This document shows positions 21,861 through 33,519 of a stretch of 64,000 bases of DNA, piece after piece; position 1 is the first letter of the stretch, and each line of letters opens with the position of its first letter. The notes below the pieces were generated by a model. It did not search any database. It saw only the letters and a list, made by a program, of their open reading frames with translations, and had not been told where the DNA came from. The translations under genes and the position numbers were made by a program. The DNA lies in contig CAMZMU010000035.1 of NCBI GenBank assembly GCA_947311845.1, positions 5,122,344 to 5,186,343 on the forward strand. Reading direction: 5' to 3'. The stretch is from Poa pratensis (lineage: Eukaryota; Streptophyta; Magnoliopsida; Poales; Poaceae).

Positions 21861-22235
21861 CTAGTTGCCGGCCTCGGTGCACTTGGGCGGGGCACCGCCG
21901 GCTGACGCATCCCGGCACATGAAGCCGCCAGGTACCGGCTTGCAGGTCTTGCATGTGCACTCCTTGACGACGTCCTTGCAGGCGCAAATCCCGACGTTGG
22001 TGCACACGGGGTTGTCGCAGCACGTCCACGGCCTCGACTCCTCCATCACTACATCTGCAAGACGTATTAGTTAACTAAGTATATCTAGCTTGCTAGCTTA
22101 CCGAACCAGCAGTTGACGAAAAGCTCACGTACCGCCGCCGGGGAGGCGTATAATGTCGTCCTCGGCGGCGGCGCCGACGGCGAGGAGGAGGGCCACGAGC
22201 GAGAGCGTGAACAGGAGGGCGGCGCGTCTGTCCAT
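21861..22235 (-). CDS. Bowman-Birk-type inhibitor-like small secreted protein
   Basis: Two exons (22235-22133 and 22054-21861, GT-AG, phase 1) give 98 residues. The first 24 form a signal peptide (LLFTLSLVALLLAVGAAA). The mature part contains PWTCCDNPVCTNVGICACKD, then ECTCKTCKPVPGG and FMCRD, with ten cysteines in a CCD...CT...C.C.D pattern typical of cereal Bowman-Birk serine protease inhibitors. The first reactive loop is short: five residues (TNVGI) separate the cysteines where canonical loops have about seven with Lys/Arg-Ser, so trypsin inhibition is doubtful. It is single copy in this window and lies between the duplicated blocks. A TATA box is present about 90 nt upstream. Confidence 0.8.
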
Positions 22236-22326
22236 GGCTGATTAGCTCAAATCGATCTGCTAGCTCGGTCAGATGGGAGTAGTTAGTAAGCCTCGGTGTG
22301 CATCTGCGTCGCGTTTGCACTCGTGC

Positions 22327-22334
22327 TATATATA
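22327..22334 (-). promoter_or_regulatory. TATA box of Bowman-Birk-type gene
   Basis: TATATATA lies on the minus strand about 92 nt upstream of the ATG at 22235. Confidence 0.6.
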
Positions 22335-22624
22335 GCCCCGCACAGGAAGGCAACCTTGGCTCTAGTTTCAGATCTGGATCAAGACGCCAATAGCTCTGCC
22401 TGCTGCAAGATGTTTGATTTACGTTTATTTAAACTGAGATTCTTGAGAGTCGTTCGTGGTTGCTGTCCTGTCGACCGATCGACTCTTAGGTTGTTTATTG
22501 TACGCGTGGGGCGCATGCATCCTTAGAATAACCATTGAGCCACATGCGTGCAACATCGTGGCAACATCATCTGACTAATTTGTGTTCACTATGGAGTATG
22601 GACAATAGGAGGCCATCCTTGGAA

Positions 22625-23290
22625 TCAAACTGCCTTTACTAAAGGTCGATATATTTTAGAAAGAGTGGTTGGTGCACATGAAATTATTAAGGAATTCCGT
22701 CATAAGAAGAAATTATTAACTCATGTTGAAATTGATTACATAGAAGAGTATGGTCGGGTAGACTGGAAATTCCTTGATGAAAATTTTGGAACATAGGGTT
22801 TTAACGTTAGCTAGAGAAAAAGGTTAAAATCCTTATACATGCTCAGAGCTCCTCATCATGTTCTAATTTCCCATCGTTTAGCTGATTTAAGTACTAGGGG
22901 CCTTTTCAGTCTGCAATGCGGACCGTACACTATGGTTCTTACAAAATTTTATTTATAATAATACCAACATTAAAATGGCTTTAGAATTAATTCTGACAAG
23001 GGTGACATGGTTCCAATTAATATGGAACATGACGGGGTGACATGGTTCCAATTAATATTTATAATCCGCATTGCTCAAGCTTTAGGGTCTCGACTTTCTA
23101 AGTTGCCTCTAAAATGTTTGGGGGTTCCTTTAGACCATAGTAAGTAAAAAAACATTCAACCCATCGTGAATATGAATTTAGAAAGACTAGAGGCTGGAGA
23201 GGCAAATTGTTGGCTCATGGTTGCCATACAAGATCTCACCAGCAAACAACGATTCGAACAAAAACAACAAACGACCAACAAGATTTAGGT
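22625..23290 (+). pseudogene. LINE reverse-transcriptase fossil
   Basis: From 22625 the plus strand reads NQTAFTKGRYILERVVGAHE, then IKEFRHKKKLLTHVEIDYI and VDWKFLDE. This matches the plant LINE RT block that includes the NQSAF-KGR motif. Farther on, degraded pieces include RLSKLPLKCLGVPLDHSK. Stops, deletions and an internal direct repeat (gggtgacatggttccaatta, twice between 22999 and 23060) show it is an old, broken copy. Confidence 0.7.
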
Positions 23291-23479
23291 GGTTTCAAGA
23301 GGGCGCCTCCATGGAGATAATGACGCCTATTAAATAACTCTGATAAGGTTGGATATGCGCCTGAAAGTCCGTAATATGTGATGTACACTGTTTCGTTGTC
23401 TTATTTTTCAATGGGAAATGGGACGGGTCTTGCGGGGTCACTGTATATGTTGCTTGTAGCGAGTTGAAATATGTGTGGG

Positions 23480-24130
23480 CTGGCCCATATGTGTGGTGTT
23501 TTTTAATTTTCTCTTTTTTGTTTTTCTTTCATTTTTTTCAATATAATGATGTTTTATTTCATTCAATTTCTTTTTCCTATTTTTTCCATTTACTTTACTT
23601 TTGTAGGGTTAAAATGTATATATATTTAAATGTTCAAACAAGAAAAATGTTAAGATTTTAGAAGTGTTCAAATTTTAAAATGTTCAGTTTTAAAAAATGT
23701 TCAAATCTGAATAATCTTCATATATTTACATTTTAAAATCTAAACCATCTTCGAAAATGATCAATTCCAAAATCTGACCCATTTTTAAAATGAACATTTT
23801 TCGAATATGAATATTTTCCAAAATCTGACCATTTTAAAAATGAACATTTTCAAAATTTAAACCATTTTAGAAATAAAGAATCTTTTAATCTAAACAATCT
23901 TCAAAATGAACATTTTTTCCAAATATTTTTTCCAAATCCTGGATCATTTAAAAAATTATATTTTTCTAAATCTGGATCATTTTAAAAAAAATCCAAAAGA
24001 TAAACCTTCTAAATTTAAACATTATTAATATTTTCACCTATTTATGGAAAATATTAACGAATTCGAAAAATATTTTAAAATTTTAAAAAGGAAAGAAAAC
24101 ATAAACAGATAAACAAAAATAAAAGAAGAA
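23480..24130. repeat. AT-rich degenerate short repeats
   Basis: This low-complexity stretch has variants of aaaatgaacattttc and tctgaccatttt recurring in both orientations. It abuts the truncated RNase H end of the LINE at 24131. No gene is present. Confidence 0.6.
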
Positions 24131-24737
24131 TAAAAATGCTACCAAAAAGAAGTAAAGAGGAAGCAGTAGAGCTGAGGAAGGAACCATCGGTATTCAGCTT
24201 GGTCCATCCATAAGGCGGAGTAGACCAGGTTTGCAGTGGCAGCATACTAGGCGGGTCTTCAGGCATTGGGGGCAGGAGTTGGCGTTTGCCCTTAGGATCC
24301 ACCGAGGTTTGGGTGAGATTACTAGTTTCAGAGTTGTAGCTCTTCAAGAACAGCACCGATCGGGCTATGAATTCTTCACCTTTTTGGTGTATGCAGTCGT
24401 TCCGCAGGTGCCACACACGCCAGAGGATCAGTATGATTCTTGCTCTCGTAGCTTTGTCGTGTTGGTAGTGGACGTGTTGTAGCCAATCAACACCTGTGTA
24501 TCTGAACAAGGCTTCAGGAGGCAGCTTCCAATGCTCACGCATGGCTTGTCGGAGGGCGGCGGCCTTAGTGCAATTGACTGTGGAGTGGTGACCATCTTCT
24601 GTGTCTTGACCACAGATACTGCAAGTCGGGTCGATCTCCAGTGTTCTTCTCCATTTATTTCTCTTTGTGGCTTGCGTGTCCGTGGCCACACGCCAGGCAA
24701 ACACTCTCACCTTTGGAGGGACTGCAGCCTTCCAAAT
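24131..24737 (-). mobile_element. LINE 3' part: zf-RVT and RNase H start (split element)
   Basis: On the minus strand the frame reads IWKAAVPPKVRVFAWRVATD, TCSICGQDTEDGHHSTVNCT, IILILWRVWHLRNDCIHQKG and then TPPYGWTKLNTDGSF, the beginning of an RNase H domain, before ending in AT-rich sequence. It continues across the copia insertion into 27585-28135. Removing the insertion and one target repeat restores the codon frame at the junction. Confidence 0.8.
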
Positions 24738-25090
24738 TGTTGTTTTTGGTGTGTCTCATATTATGTACGAGTAGGGTTACATGGACTTGGTGTTGTAGTA
24801 GATGTGGATAGGGTACGTGTAGTGTTCTAGTCAAACACGTTGTATCCTAGGGCCTCCCATATAATGAGGAGGCACCACATGTTGTAACCTAAGACGAGGA
24901 CTAGATAGCAATTGGCACGCAGTGGGAGCCGGCGACTTGTGCCGGCGCCTAGGGCGGCCAGTGTTGCGGTATCTTGGGGAGGAGCGCCCGTAGTCATGCC
25001 CCGCAGATGTAGGCGAGTTCGCCGAACTGCGTTACCAAACATCGTGCCTCGGTGTCTTCTTTGATCTTGCATGGCGCCATTATCGTAACA
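24738..25090 (+). repeat. 5' LTR
   Basis: This 353-bp LTR matches 27232-27579. It starts tgttgtttttggtgtgtctc and ends ccattatcgtaaca. Confidence 0.93.
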
Positions 25091-25092
25091 AG

Positions 25093-25110
25093 TGGTATCA
25101 GAACCTGGTT
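25093..25110 (+). other. Primer-binding site (initiator Met tRNA)
   Basis: tggtatcagaacctgg, immediately after the 5' LTR, matches the usual plant copia primer site complementary to the 3' end of initiator tRNA-Met. Confidence 0.8.
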
Positions 25111-26273
25111 GAGGCTATGCAGAAGATCATCTGGAGGTGCGAGGATCATGCTCGGCGGGCGCTTGGGAACGTCTGATAGGCGCAAGGTGGAGCATGGCGG
25201 CGATCGCGTATGCGGTCGGTGGAGTCGGACACTTCGGGCAGGAGGCCTGGACCGTCCGATGAGCTGCAATCGGTAGGGATTGGCTAGACGTGGCAATCGG
25301 ACCGACATAGTGGCTGGGAAGACGTCGTGGAGGCGGCACTTTGGCTTGTGATCAGATCGGCGACCAGACGTGGGGGGACGACCGAATAGATCGGAGTGGG
25401 AGAGCATCGAGACGATGCGCTCGGTGTTGCACAAGGGCGGCGTCGTGACACTGCAGACGGATTGTATCGACGACGCGGGTGGCCATGGTGCACACGGCTC
25501 GTGCACGGATGATGCGCGAGGTGGCGACTGCAGCGGCAGGGTCGGCGTCGGAAGTACGCACGGCAGGGCAGGCGACAGATTGCTGGCGAGTATCAAGAAA
25601 CGCAAGAGTTTTTCCGTTTGAATTATCGGCGAAATTTTTCGTGCTGAACGGAATCGAGAAGAGCAGGTGTTTGGTGGCGTACAAGCAGTAGATCTGCGTG
25701 TTTGTTTGCAACACGTCACAGGAAATCAGAGACAAATACGCATTGGTACGGGAGTCCAGGGGATTACCATACATGCATACAGATTAAAAAAGAAGAAGAG
25801 AAAGTACCATGTGCGTGCAAGTTGGATTGATCTAGGGGACAGCCATAAATGTGTGAGCTGTTAAGATTTGAAAAGGTGACGTGTGTGCATGTCGTGTCCA
25901 ATTTGGACTCGATCAGTTGGAGACTATGCAAAGACGTGACAGCCTCAGACTCGGTTTCCGTGTCAGGCAAGGAAAAGAAAAGGGCCGGTGCCTAGTGTAT
26001 TAAAAGGCGAGGCGACGGAGGCAAGGCAGCGCACAGAAAATCGATCTGCAAGTTCAGGAGAAGGTGCAGCTGGACCTACGTTACGATAAAGGAGTTCCAC
26101 GGCTTCTGGAGGGCGGACAGTGTGGGCTGAGGTTTCTTGATAGATCGTGAAAAATCTTTTCGGCGGAAACATCGGATAGTGATACGGCGGCGGTTCATCA
26201 AAGAGGCTTTGACGATCAGGCAAGCCAAGACATCGGAGGTTGAGCAGAAGTTGTTCTTTACCAGTCAGCGGTC

Positions 26274-27142
26274 ATGGCACCGACTAACAAGTTTGAAGTG
26301 CAAAAGTTCGAAGGGACTGGAAACTTCGCGCTATGGCAGACAAGGGTGAAGGATTTGTTGGCGCAACAGGGATGCTTGAAGGCGTTGCGGGATGTCAAGC
26401 AGCTAAGATGGACAATGATGACTGGGAGGAGTTGCAGATGCAAGCAGCCGGGATCATACGGTTGTGTCTTTCAGACCAGGTCATGTATCATGTGATGGAT
26501 GAGAATGTGCCGAAGAAGATTTGGGAGAAGCTGGAGAGTCAGTTTATGTCCAAGACTGCGACGACCAAGGTGTATTTGAAGCAAAAGTTATATAAGCTGT
26601 CAATGCAGGAGGGGTCAGATCTTGTGGAGCACATGAATGCTTTTAATCAGATTGTCACGGATCTAGCACGGCTAAGTGTGAAGGTTGACGATGAGGATAG
26701 GGCGATTCTTCTTCTTTGTTCGTTGCCACCGTCCTATGAGCATTTGATCACGACTTTGACATACGGCAAGGAGACTGTCGAGCTTGAGGATATCACTGCG
26801 GCCTCATTATCCTATGATATGAGGAAGAAGAAGGTCACGGAGGAAGTCGCTCATGGCGTTGGTTTGCTGGTCAAGGGTGAGCTAGGCGGGAAAGGACATG
26901 AGGCGGGTAAGAAAAAGAAGAGGGTGCAATGTTATATGTGTAAGCAGTGGGGACATTATAAAAGGGACTGTCCAGTTCTCAATGGTGGGTCAAGTGCTAA
27001 CGTTGTAACTCATAGTGGTGACTTGGACGGCGACGTTCTCTTAGTTGCAGGTGGAGTCATGAAGGATGAGGTTACAGGAGTAGCAGTTGTGTTCCACGGA
27101 GGCGACGAGTTTGAGGAAGACTCGTCGGGTAGCGAACTATAA
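26274..27142 (+). pseudogene. Copia gag (UBN2-like with CCHC knuckle), one frameshift
   Basis: The frame starts at 26274 with MAPTNKFEVQKFEGTGNFAL and changes by one near 26390. It continues KMDNDDWEELQMQAAG, FMSKTATTKVYLKQKLYKLS and LLLCSLPPSYEHLITTLTYG to a CCHC zinc knuckle, CYMCKQWGHYKRDC, and an acidic tail. This is the retroviral-type Gag of plant copia elements, which binds RNA in virus-like particles. The ORF stops at 27142 without pol, 89 bp before the 3' LTR, so the element depended on partners for transposition. Confidence 0.85.
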
Positions 27143-27231
27143 GCTACGAAGAGACAACCTAAGTCCGGAGTACATGAAGGTTTGACGCTTCGACAAAACT
27201 CAAGTGGTGGAGAATATTCGCCAAGGTGGAG

Positions 27232-27579
27232 TGTTGTTTTTGGTGTGTCTCATATTATGTACGAGTAGGGTTACATGGACTTGGTGTTGTAGTAGATATG
27301 GATAGGGTACGTGTAGTGTTCTAGTCAAACACGTTGTATCCTAGGGCCTCCCATATAATGAGGAGCCACCACATGTTGTAACCTAAGACGACAACGACTA
27401 GATAGCAATTGGCACGCAGGGGGAGCCGGCGACTTGTGCTGGGCGGCCGGTGTTGCGGTATCTTGGGGAGGAGCGCCCGTAGTCATGCCCCGTAGATGTA
27501 GGCGAGTTCGCCGAACTGCGTTACCAAACATCGTGCCTCGGTGTCGTCTTTGATCTTGCATGGCGCCATTATCGTAACA
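27232..27579 (+). repeat. 3' LTR
   Basis: This 348-bp LTR is preceded by a purine-rich tract (ccaaggtggag). It is diverged from the 5' LTR at several sites. Confidence 0.93.
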
Positions 27580-27584
27580 CAAAT

Positions 27585-28135
27585 AAGGTCCCAGCTCGAT
27601 CTGTTGCCGTCAGTAGCGGTGCTGCTGCTAGTATTGACATCCTAGTTCTTTAGGTTGAGAGCAAGTTTGTATGCGCTCTTAACCGTGAAGAGGCCGTTTT
27701 TCTCCGGGTGCCAGGCAATGGTGTCCTCCAAGTTCGATTAGGGGATCTGAATGCGCAGGATAGCTTCTGCTTCGTGGTCATAGAAGGTGTTCCTGATTGC
27801 TTGGGAGTTCCAGCTTTTGGAGTCAGACAAGAAAAGCTGATTTACCCAGCGAAGCCTGGTGTTCTTCTTCAGTTTTGTGATTCTGAGGCCAAAGTCTCTT
27901 GGGATCCATTGATCATGCATAATCTGGATGCTTTTGCCGTTGCCAACACGGTGGATGATCCCCATCTTCAGAAGTTCCAGCCCAAATTCAATGCCCCTCC
28001 ATACCGGCGAGGGATCAGAGGCGAACACCGTGTCCAGGATATTCCCGTTGGGGTAGTACCTGGCTTTCAGGACGCGAGCACAGAGGCTAGATGGTTTTTG
28101 GACAAGGCGCCACGCTGGGATCAGGAACACCTTCT
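27585..28135 (-). mobile_element. LINE 5' side of split element
   Basis: This is the minus-strand continuation of the LINE interrupted by the copia element. It contains AWRLVQKPSSLCARVLKARY, SPVWRGIEFGLELLKMGII and RVGNGKSIQIMHDQWIPRDF, the region between RT and zf-RVT. It is 5'-truncated near 28135. The part from 27870 on is also present at the start of the window. Confidence 0.8.
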
Positions 28136-28478
28136 ATGACCGCGAGAATAATTACTCCATGAGAAATTAGCCTAGATAGATTCACTATCCATCAGGGACA
28201 ATGCAGATGTCATGAATCTGGACTTATTTTGTACCAGCTGGAGTACAATTTTGCATTGTCTCATCTCCAAACAGTGGCAACTTTAAAGAAATGAATATGT
28301 GCTGCACCGCTGCTCTGCATAAAGAAATGAAGTCGATGAACAATAATAGCCCATGCACGCATGATGCTGCAAGAAGATGAACTATCAACCTAATCACAAC
28401 CGAACTTATTGGCGCCACATTTGTATGCCTCGCGTTGCGTCATCCAACTGATCTGATCCACCACATCAGAAAATATAG

Positions 28479-28484
28479 TATAAA
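28479..28484 (+). promoter_or_regulatory. Putative TATA box of reductase gene (copy 2)
   Basis: TATAAA lies 60 nt upstream of the ATG at 28545. Confidence 0.5.
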
Positions 28485-28544
28485 TTCGCACCCATCCATC
28501 CAACGACAGATCAGAAACAGTACACTGTACACAGATCAGTCGAG

Positions 28545-29634
28545 ATGCCGGAGTACTGCGTGACCGGCGGGACGGGGTTCATCGCGTCGCACCTGATCCG
28601 GGCGCTGCTCGCCGCCGGCCACACGGTGCGCGCCACGGTGCGGGACCCCTCCTACTCGGCCAAGGTCGGGTTCCTGTGGGACCTGGTGGACGCCGACGAG
28701 CGCCTCCAGCTGGTGCGCGCCGACCTGCTCGTCGAGGGCTCCTTCGACGCCGCCGTCAGCGGCGTCGACGGCGTCTTCCACGCCGCCTCCCCCGTGGTTG
28801 TCTCCTACGAGGACGGCAAGGACGCGCAGGAGAAGCTAGTGGACCCCATCGTGAAGGGCGCCGGCAACGTGCTCCGCTCCTGTGCCAGGGCCACCCCACC
28901 GCCGCGCCGCGTGGTGTTCACCTCCTCCTGCTCGTGCGTCCGCTACCGTCACCACCACGGTGGAGCAGCGCCGCCGTCGCTGAACGAGTCGCACTGGAGC
29001 GACGCCGAGTACTGCCGCACGTACGGTCTCTGGTACGCCTACGCCAAGACGGTGGCGGAGCGGGAGGCATGGCGCCTCGCGAAGCAGCACGGCCTAGACC
29101 TGGTGGTGGTGAACCCGTCGTTCGTGGTCGGGCCGGTGCTGGCCCGGGCGGCGCCCACCAGCACGGCGCTGGTGGTGCTGGCGATGCTGAGGGGCGATCT
29201 GGCCAAGTACCCGAACACCACCATCGGGTTCGTGCACGTGGACGACGTGGTGCTCTCTCACGTCCTCGCCATGGAGGACGGCAAGGCATCGGGAAGGCTC
29301 ATCTGCTCCGGCGACGTCGAGCACTGGTCCGAGGTGCTCGGGGCGCTCGGGGAGCGGTACCCGCAGTACCCCATCCCACTGAGTAAGCTCACCGCCGGCG
29401 CCCACGTGCTGTTGCTTTTACCAAGTATATATGCTGATATATGGGCATGCACTCATCGATCCCGGCCGGCCGGTGAACTGAATCTGCAGGTGTAGCAGCG
29501 GGAAGGGGGATGACCGGGCACACAAGATGGACACGAGCAAGATGGAGGCGCTGGGGTTCCCGCTCTTCCTCTCAATCCAGCAGATGTTCGACGACTGCAT
29601 CAAGAGCTTCCAGGACAAGGGCCTACTTGTTTGA
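28545..29634 (+). pseudogene. Tetraketide alpha-pyrone reductase 2-like (CCR/DFR superfamily), copy 2
   Basis: This is an extended SDR protein closest in memory to plant TKPR2 (CCRL6), an NADPH-dependent reductase of sporopollenin precursor synthesis in anther tapetum. Visible features are GGTGFIASHLIRALL (cofactor loop), EGSFDAAVSGVDGVFHAASP, FTSSCSCVRY, NESHWSDAEYC, the catalytic YAYAK, VVVNPSFVVGP and GFVHVDDVV. Exon 1 runs to a GT donor at 29383. A 107-bp intron ends CAG at 29489. The last exon encodes the conserved KMDTSKMEALGF and FDDCIKSFQDKGLLV, stopping at 29634. The donor is phase 1 but the last exon needs phase 2, so the conserved C-terminus is out of frame by one base. The simplest cause is a lost C before ACTGA at the exon end, shared by both copies. 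A cryptic donor (for example after ccgca) would restore phase. Confidence 0.8.
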
Positions 29635-30764
29635 CATCCATCGGTGGGAGCTACTCCGTAATATATATAACTTCTATCATTTCGAAAAATATGTAGAATT
29701 GCTGCTTAACTTATCAATTAACGGGCGGTGGTGTGTTCAAACTTGTGAGGAGTTCTCATACAGACTTACATACACGGTTACAGACATGCATACATATTCA
29801 GTAGGATCCAGTGTATTGCAAATATGATCACTGTTCATAAAGGTACACAAATCATCGGCCGGAGCATATAAACACCAACTGTTTAGCAAGAGGTCTGACG
29901 GTCTGACCTATGTCTACCACGTTTTCTTGTGTGTCACTTTTTTTCTTTCAAAATGGGTGTTCCATATTGACCGAAGCATAGCAGATACGTCTATACGTAT
30001 CCTTGTCTTTGGTTTAGAGTCAATTCCATGAATACACGAACCAAACATGTTCACAATGGTAGTGTGTGGCGATTTATTAAAAGTAAAATGAATGTGTCTC
30101 CAAATATTGCGAGGAAAACGAACATGATATGGATAGATGATGGACATTGTCGTTTTCATGGTAAAACACACATTTAGTACAATCTGATCAACGCCTTTTA
30201 ACTTGGTTATCTTTAATGAGTAACACCTTCCGATGAAGGAACTATAAAAAATATCTTAATCTTAAGCGGTACTATTAATTTCCACAACTATTTCGAAAGA
30301 TACCTTGTGCGTCCATTCATCAAATCAACGTATAAAGGCTTGACTGTATATAAATCAGAAGTACATCCGGTGTGCTAGTTCTTGTGTGTCACTGGCCCCT
30401 CCAAAAAGGCAACGAACGCCTGAAGTAGCATCGTTCAGAGCATACTCCATATGTTTCAGTCAAGCCAGACAGCAACACGATCTGTTGAGAGCAGACAACG
30501 TCACATTAGGACATAAATGGTCACAGATCAGCATAGCACTTGCATGGTGCAAGGAAGCAAGCACTGCCTCTGTCTCATAAACTGAAACAACTAACCGTTA
30601 CGAAATGGTTAGGAGAATTAATTACAAGCTTCCATATGAAAATGTGTGGGTGTGTAACGCCCGCTTAATTTCTCGCATGGTTACGACAAAACTAATTAGT
30701 ATTTTTTCTGAGAAAACAACAAGAGCAATTAATGCCTTCACTTGTAAGGAGAAATAAAATGGTA

Positions 30765-30858
30765 CTCCCTCCGATCCAGAAAAAGAGTCGGAGGTTATAC
30801 TTAGGAGTTGTACTGCCTAAGTTGTTTTGTCACGACATATTTTGTGGATCGGAGGGAG
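30765..30858. mobile_element. Stowaway-like MITE (copy 2)
   Basis: Same 94-bp element as at 2885-2978, with TA flanks and ctccctccg termini. Confidence 0.9.
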
Positions 30859-31051
30859 TATAATTGATATTGTTGTGGGATATATTCCCAGGACATCAAA
30901 ATGCTAATAAGTGAAGGGACGAAAAATAAAATTCTCTCAACAAAAAGCAATAACATTAAGAGTAAACATGTCAGCATAGAATGCAGCTGATGGTGAATGC
31001 TTACTTCATCGAGACACACGTGGACCAGATGAGCTGGACTTTATGGTTTGA

Positions 31052-32590
31052 TCAGCAGCGGTTGGGAATGAACCAAACCTTCTCCCCACGAACGTCATAC
31101 ACCACCTCTGCCCCCTCCTGTGCCAAGGTGCCGATGACCGCGGAGACCCCAGGCGGGAAGGCCCACACCGGCGTGGCGAATGCGAGACACCCCACGGAGA
31201 AGGGGTTGTTGAGGTCCTGGAAGTACATCATTGTTGGGATGCCGAGGACCATGGTCACACCGTTGTCGAAACTGAGCTTGACTGCTGGTGCGCCGAACGA
31301 CCTTAGGCCAGTGAAGTTGTAGCACGTATCGAGGGAACCCATTGGCGGTGCGACGGGGTAGCGCGCCATCTGCATCTTGAACTGTTCACGAAGGGCCGCA
31401 TAAGTCTCCGGCTTCAGTAAGGTGAACGTCGTGTGCAACGCGATGAGCGCGTCACCGTTTGTGATGGGGATGTTCAGGCCACCATGGCCTAGGTCTAGTC
31501 CGGTAAGCCGGACAAAGTACATGTTGGGATAGGCAGCGACGCTCCGCAGGGCAGCGTAGCTCATGTTGCCTTCAGGGCGTCGTGCGCCGATGGATAGGAA
31601 ACCCGGGTAGACCGCCAGTTCAGACGGTAGGCAGTAGGACTGTAGGAGAAGGCCATTGCATCCGGAGACAAAGGAGCTCGAGACGCGAGTGAGTGGCTGT
31701 CTCGGCTAAGATCGAGAATGCCAGATGATCTATCACCCGTAGTGACGCCCATCTCTAGGCATGCGACTCTGAAGTTTTGCATGGTGGTTGGCGTCGACTG
31801 TGAGAGGGTGAGAGTGTCTGTCACGAAGGCCATGACGCCCTCACCTTTCATGGTGACAGCAGCTGGATCCAATAGTACAATTTTGGAGCGGACAGTCTGG
31901 GGACCCACATGGGACTTGGGCGATGGAGGAGGACTGGGACGGGTCGAAGGTTGGGATGTCGCACGCTGATGCCCCACACGGCTTGCACTGGAGAAGTGTT
32001 GCTCCCCGCGCCCCGGTGTTGAATCCCACGGTGAGGTTCTGCACCGGAGTACCATAGTTGATGACGACGTGGTACTCGGACTCCCATGCGCCCGGGAGAG
32101 TACCAAGAGGAGCGCCGGTGACGGGGACCGTGAAGAGTGAGTGTAGCCACGTGTCGTCGCGGTAGAGGACCGACGACCTGTCCTGTTTGCCTGCAGCACC
32201 AAGGGGAGAGCACGGGCTCATCCGGTGCACTACCGGCAACGTCGAAGGTCTTGCGGTCGCACCGCCATCTCCTATAAATGTAATTATTCGTAAGTCAGGG
32301 TGGTGGAACAATTAACCATAAACAAACAAATGTTTTCTTGTGTACTTTTTTTTTTGACGGGTGTTTTCTTGTGTACTTTAGGGCTCATGTAATTACCATA
32401 AGGAGTGGCGGAGCAATACGTCATCGTCTGTGACGGATCACGCGCACCAGATGACGAACGGTGAACGCGAACGGTGAACGAAATGCCTGCCGCCATGGGT
32501 GGTGTAGGTGAAGGAGCTGCCAAGACGAGGACCAAACAGAAGAACAAGCAGGATTAGCAGGTGTACCGAGGGAATGGCTAACGAAGGCAT
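31052..32590 (-). pseudogene. Aspartic protease-like AP1, broken (copy 2)
   Basis: This is the copy-2 counterpart of 3172-4708. The signal-peptide ATG is at 32590, and the exon with acceptor just above 32271 begins GDGGATARPSTL. The N-lobe has NTG for the catalytic DTG. The C-lobe frame 31564-31052 is fully open here (YPVAPPMGSLDTCYNFTGL through VWFIPNRC), unlike copy 1, and has ALHTTFT for DSGTTFT. Two frame changes (near 31845 and 31562) are shared with copy 1, so the gene was already broken before the duplication. Confidence 0.8.
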
Positions 32591-32649
32591 TAGTAATTGC
32601 TTGTGGAACTGTTGTTTCGTGCTGCCCTACTGAAACGTACGTACGGGTC

Positions 32650-32661
32650 CTATATATAATA
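32650..32661 (-). promoter_or_regulatory. Putative TATA box of AP1 (copy 2)
   Basis: TATATATAGG-type box about 60 nt upstream of the ATG at 32590. Confidence 0.5.
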
Positions 32662-33376
32662 GAGTTCATGTGTAGGGTTGGACCGCAAGCTCTTGGTCTT
32701 CATTGGTAGAATATTCTTATCCTCGTTCAGCCCAAAGCTAATTAAATTGTCTTGTGTGTATGGAAATGATGATATCGATTGGGATTAACGCCTACCAGAA
32801 CTTGCGAAGCAACTATCCGAATAAAATGTCGCCAGCTACGCATGTAAGTTGTACCTTACGTTTTTTGGATCGGAGGGAGTACTATATTTGAAACATAGGC
32901 CGGCAGTTGGCAAATGGCGGCTCTCCTGCATGTTTCGTCAAATAGGAATTGTCAACTCCATTGTGTCGTCGTCATCCCCGTGGCCTCAAACGTCGAAAAC
33001 CCACGATGCATGGATCGATGCCTGGTGGAGAAGGCACATATTTTTGGAATTCGGCTAACGGGCATGAACGAATCTCTTCATTCTTCAAATCCTGTTCGAG
33101 TCTTCTAGATTGCTAGCTGCATTGCTGCAATCTTACTATTAATTAGTACGATTTTTCTTGTAAGCAAACTAAAGGGTACCATCTTTATATGGAAAGGGAA
33201 TGAACGTGGCATCTTCATCAATTATAACTACGCAGTTATTATCCAAAGTTCACATAGTACAAATAACGGATACAAAGTTCAACTAGAGCAATAGAAATCT
33301 AAAATGCACTGATATATGCGGCAGCTATCCTTGCTGAACATATGCCAATCAACCATCCGCAAAAGGTTGCATCCAT

Positions 33377-33430
33377 AATCAAAGAGACTCAGGCCTGCCC
33401 CCATTTCGATAAAAAAAATCAAAGAGACTC
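33377..33430. mobile_element. Minute truncated retroposon with target repeats (copy 2)
   Basis: Same aatcaaagagactc direct repeats around a 26-bp A-tailed insert as in copy 1, so the insertion predates the duplication. Confidence 0.6.
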
Positions 33431-33519
33431 CATATGGTTAAAGATACGATCATGTACAAATTCAATGGGCAGCCTTGATTTTTTGCTTTCATATCCCGTT
33501 CCCCTCCCCTGCTACAGTA

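Larger units (their letters stand above)
24738..27579 (+). mobile_element. Non-autonomous copia-type LTR retrotransposon
   Basis: The two LTRs (24738-25090 and 27232-27579) begin tgttg and end aaca. The 5-bp target repeat caaat flanks the element (24733-24737 and 27580-27584). A primer-binding site follows the 5' LTR, a gag-like ORF follows a 1.1-kb leader, and there is no protease, integrase, RT or RNase H. The LTRs differ at several positions and by small indels, so the insertion is not recent. The element is nested in a LINE. Confidence 0.93.

Noticed and set aside
24994..25719. 241-residue minus-strand frame in the copia leader
   Set aside because: It runs antisense through the LTR and primer site of a retrotransposon and has no domain similarity.
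28676..29386. 236-residue frame overlapping the reductase gene
   Set aside because: It is a shadow frame of the TKPR2-like coding sequence.
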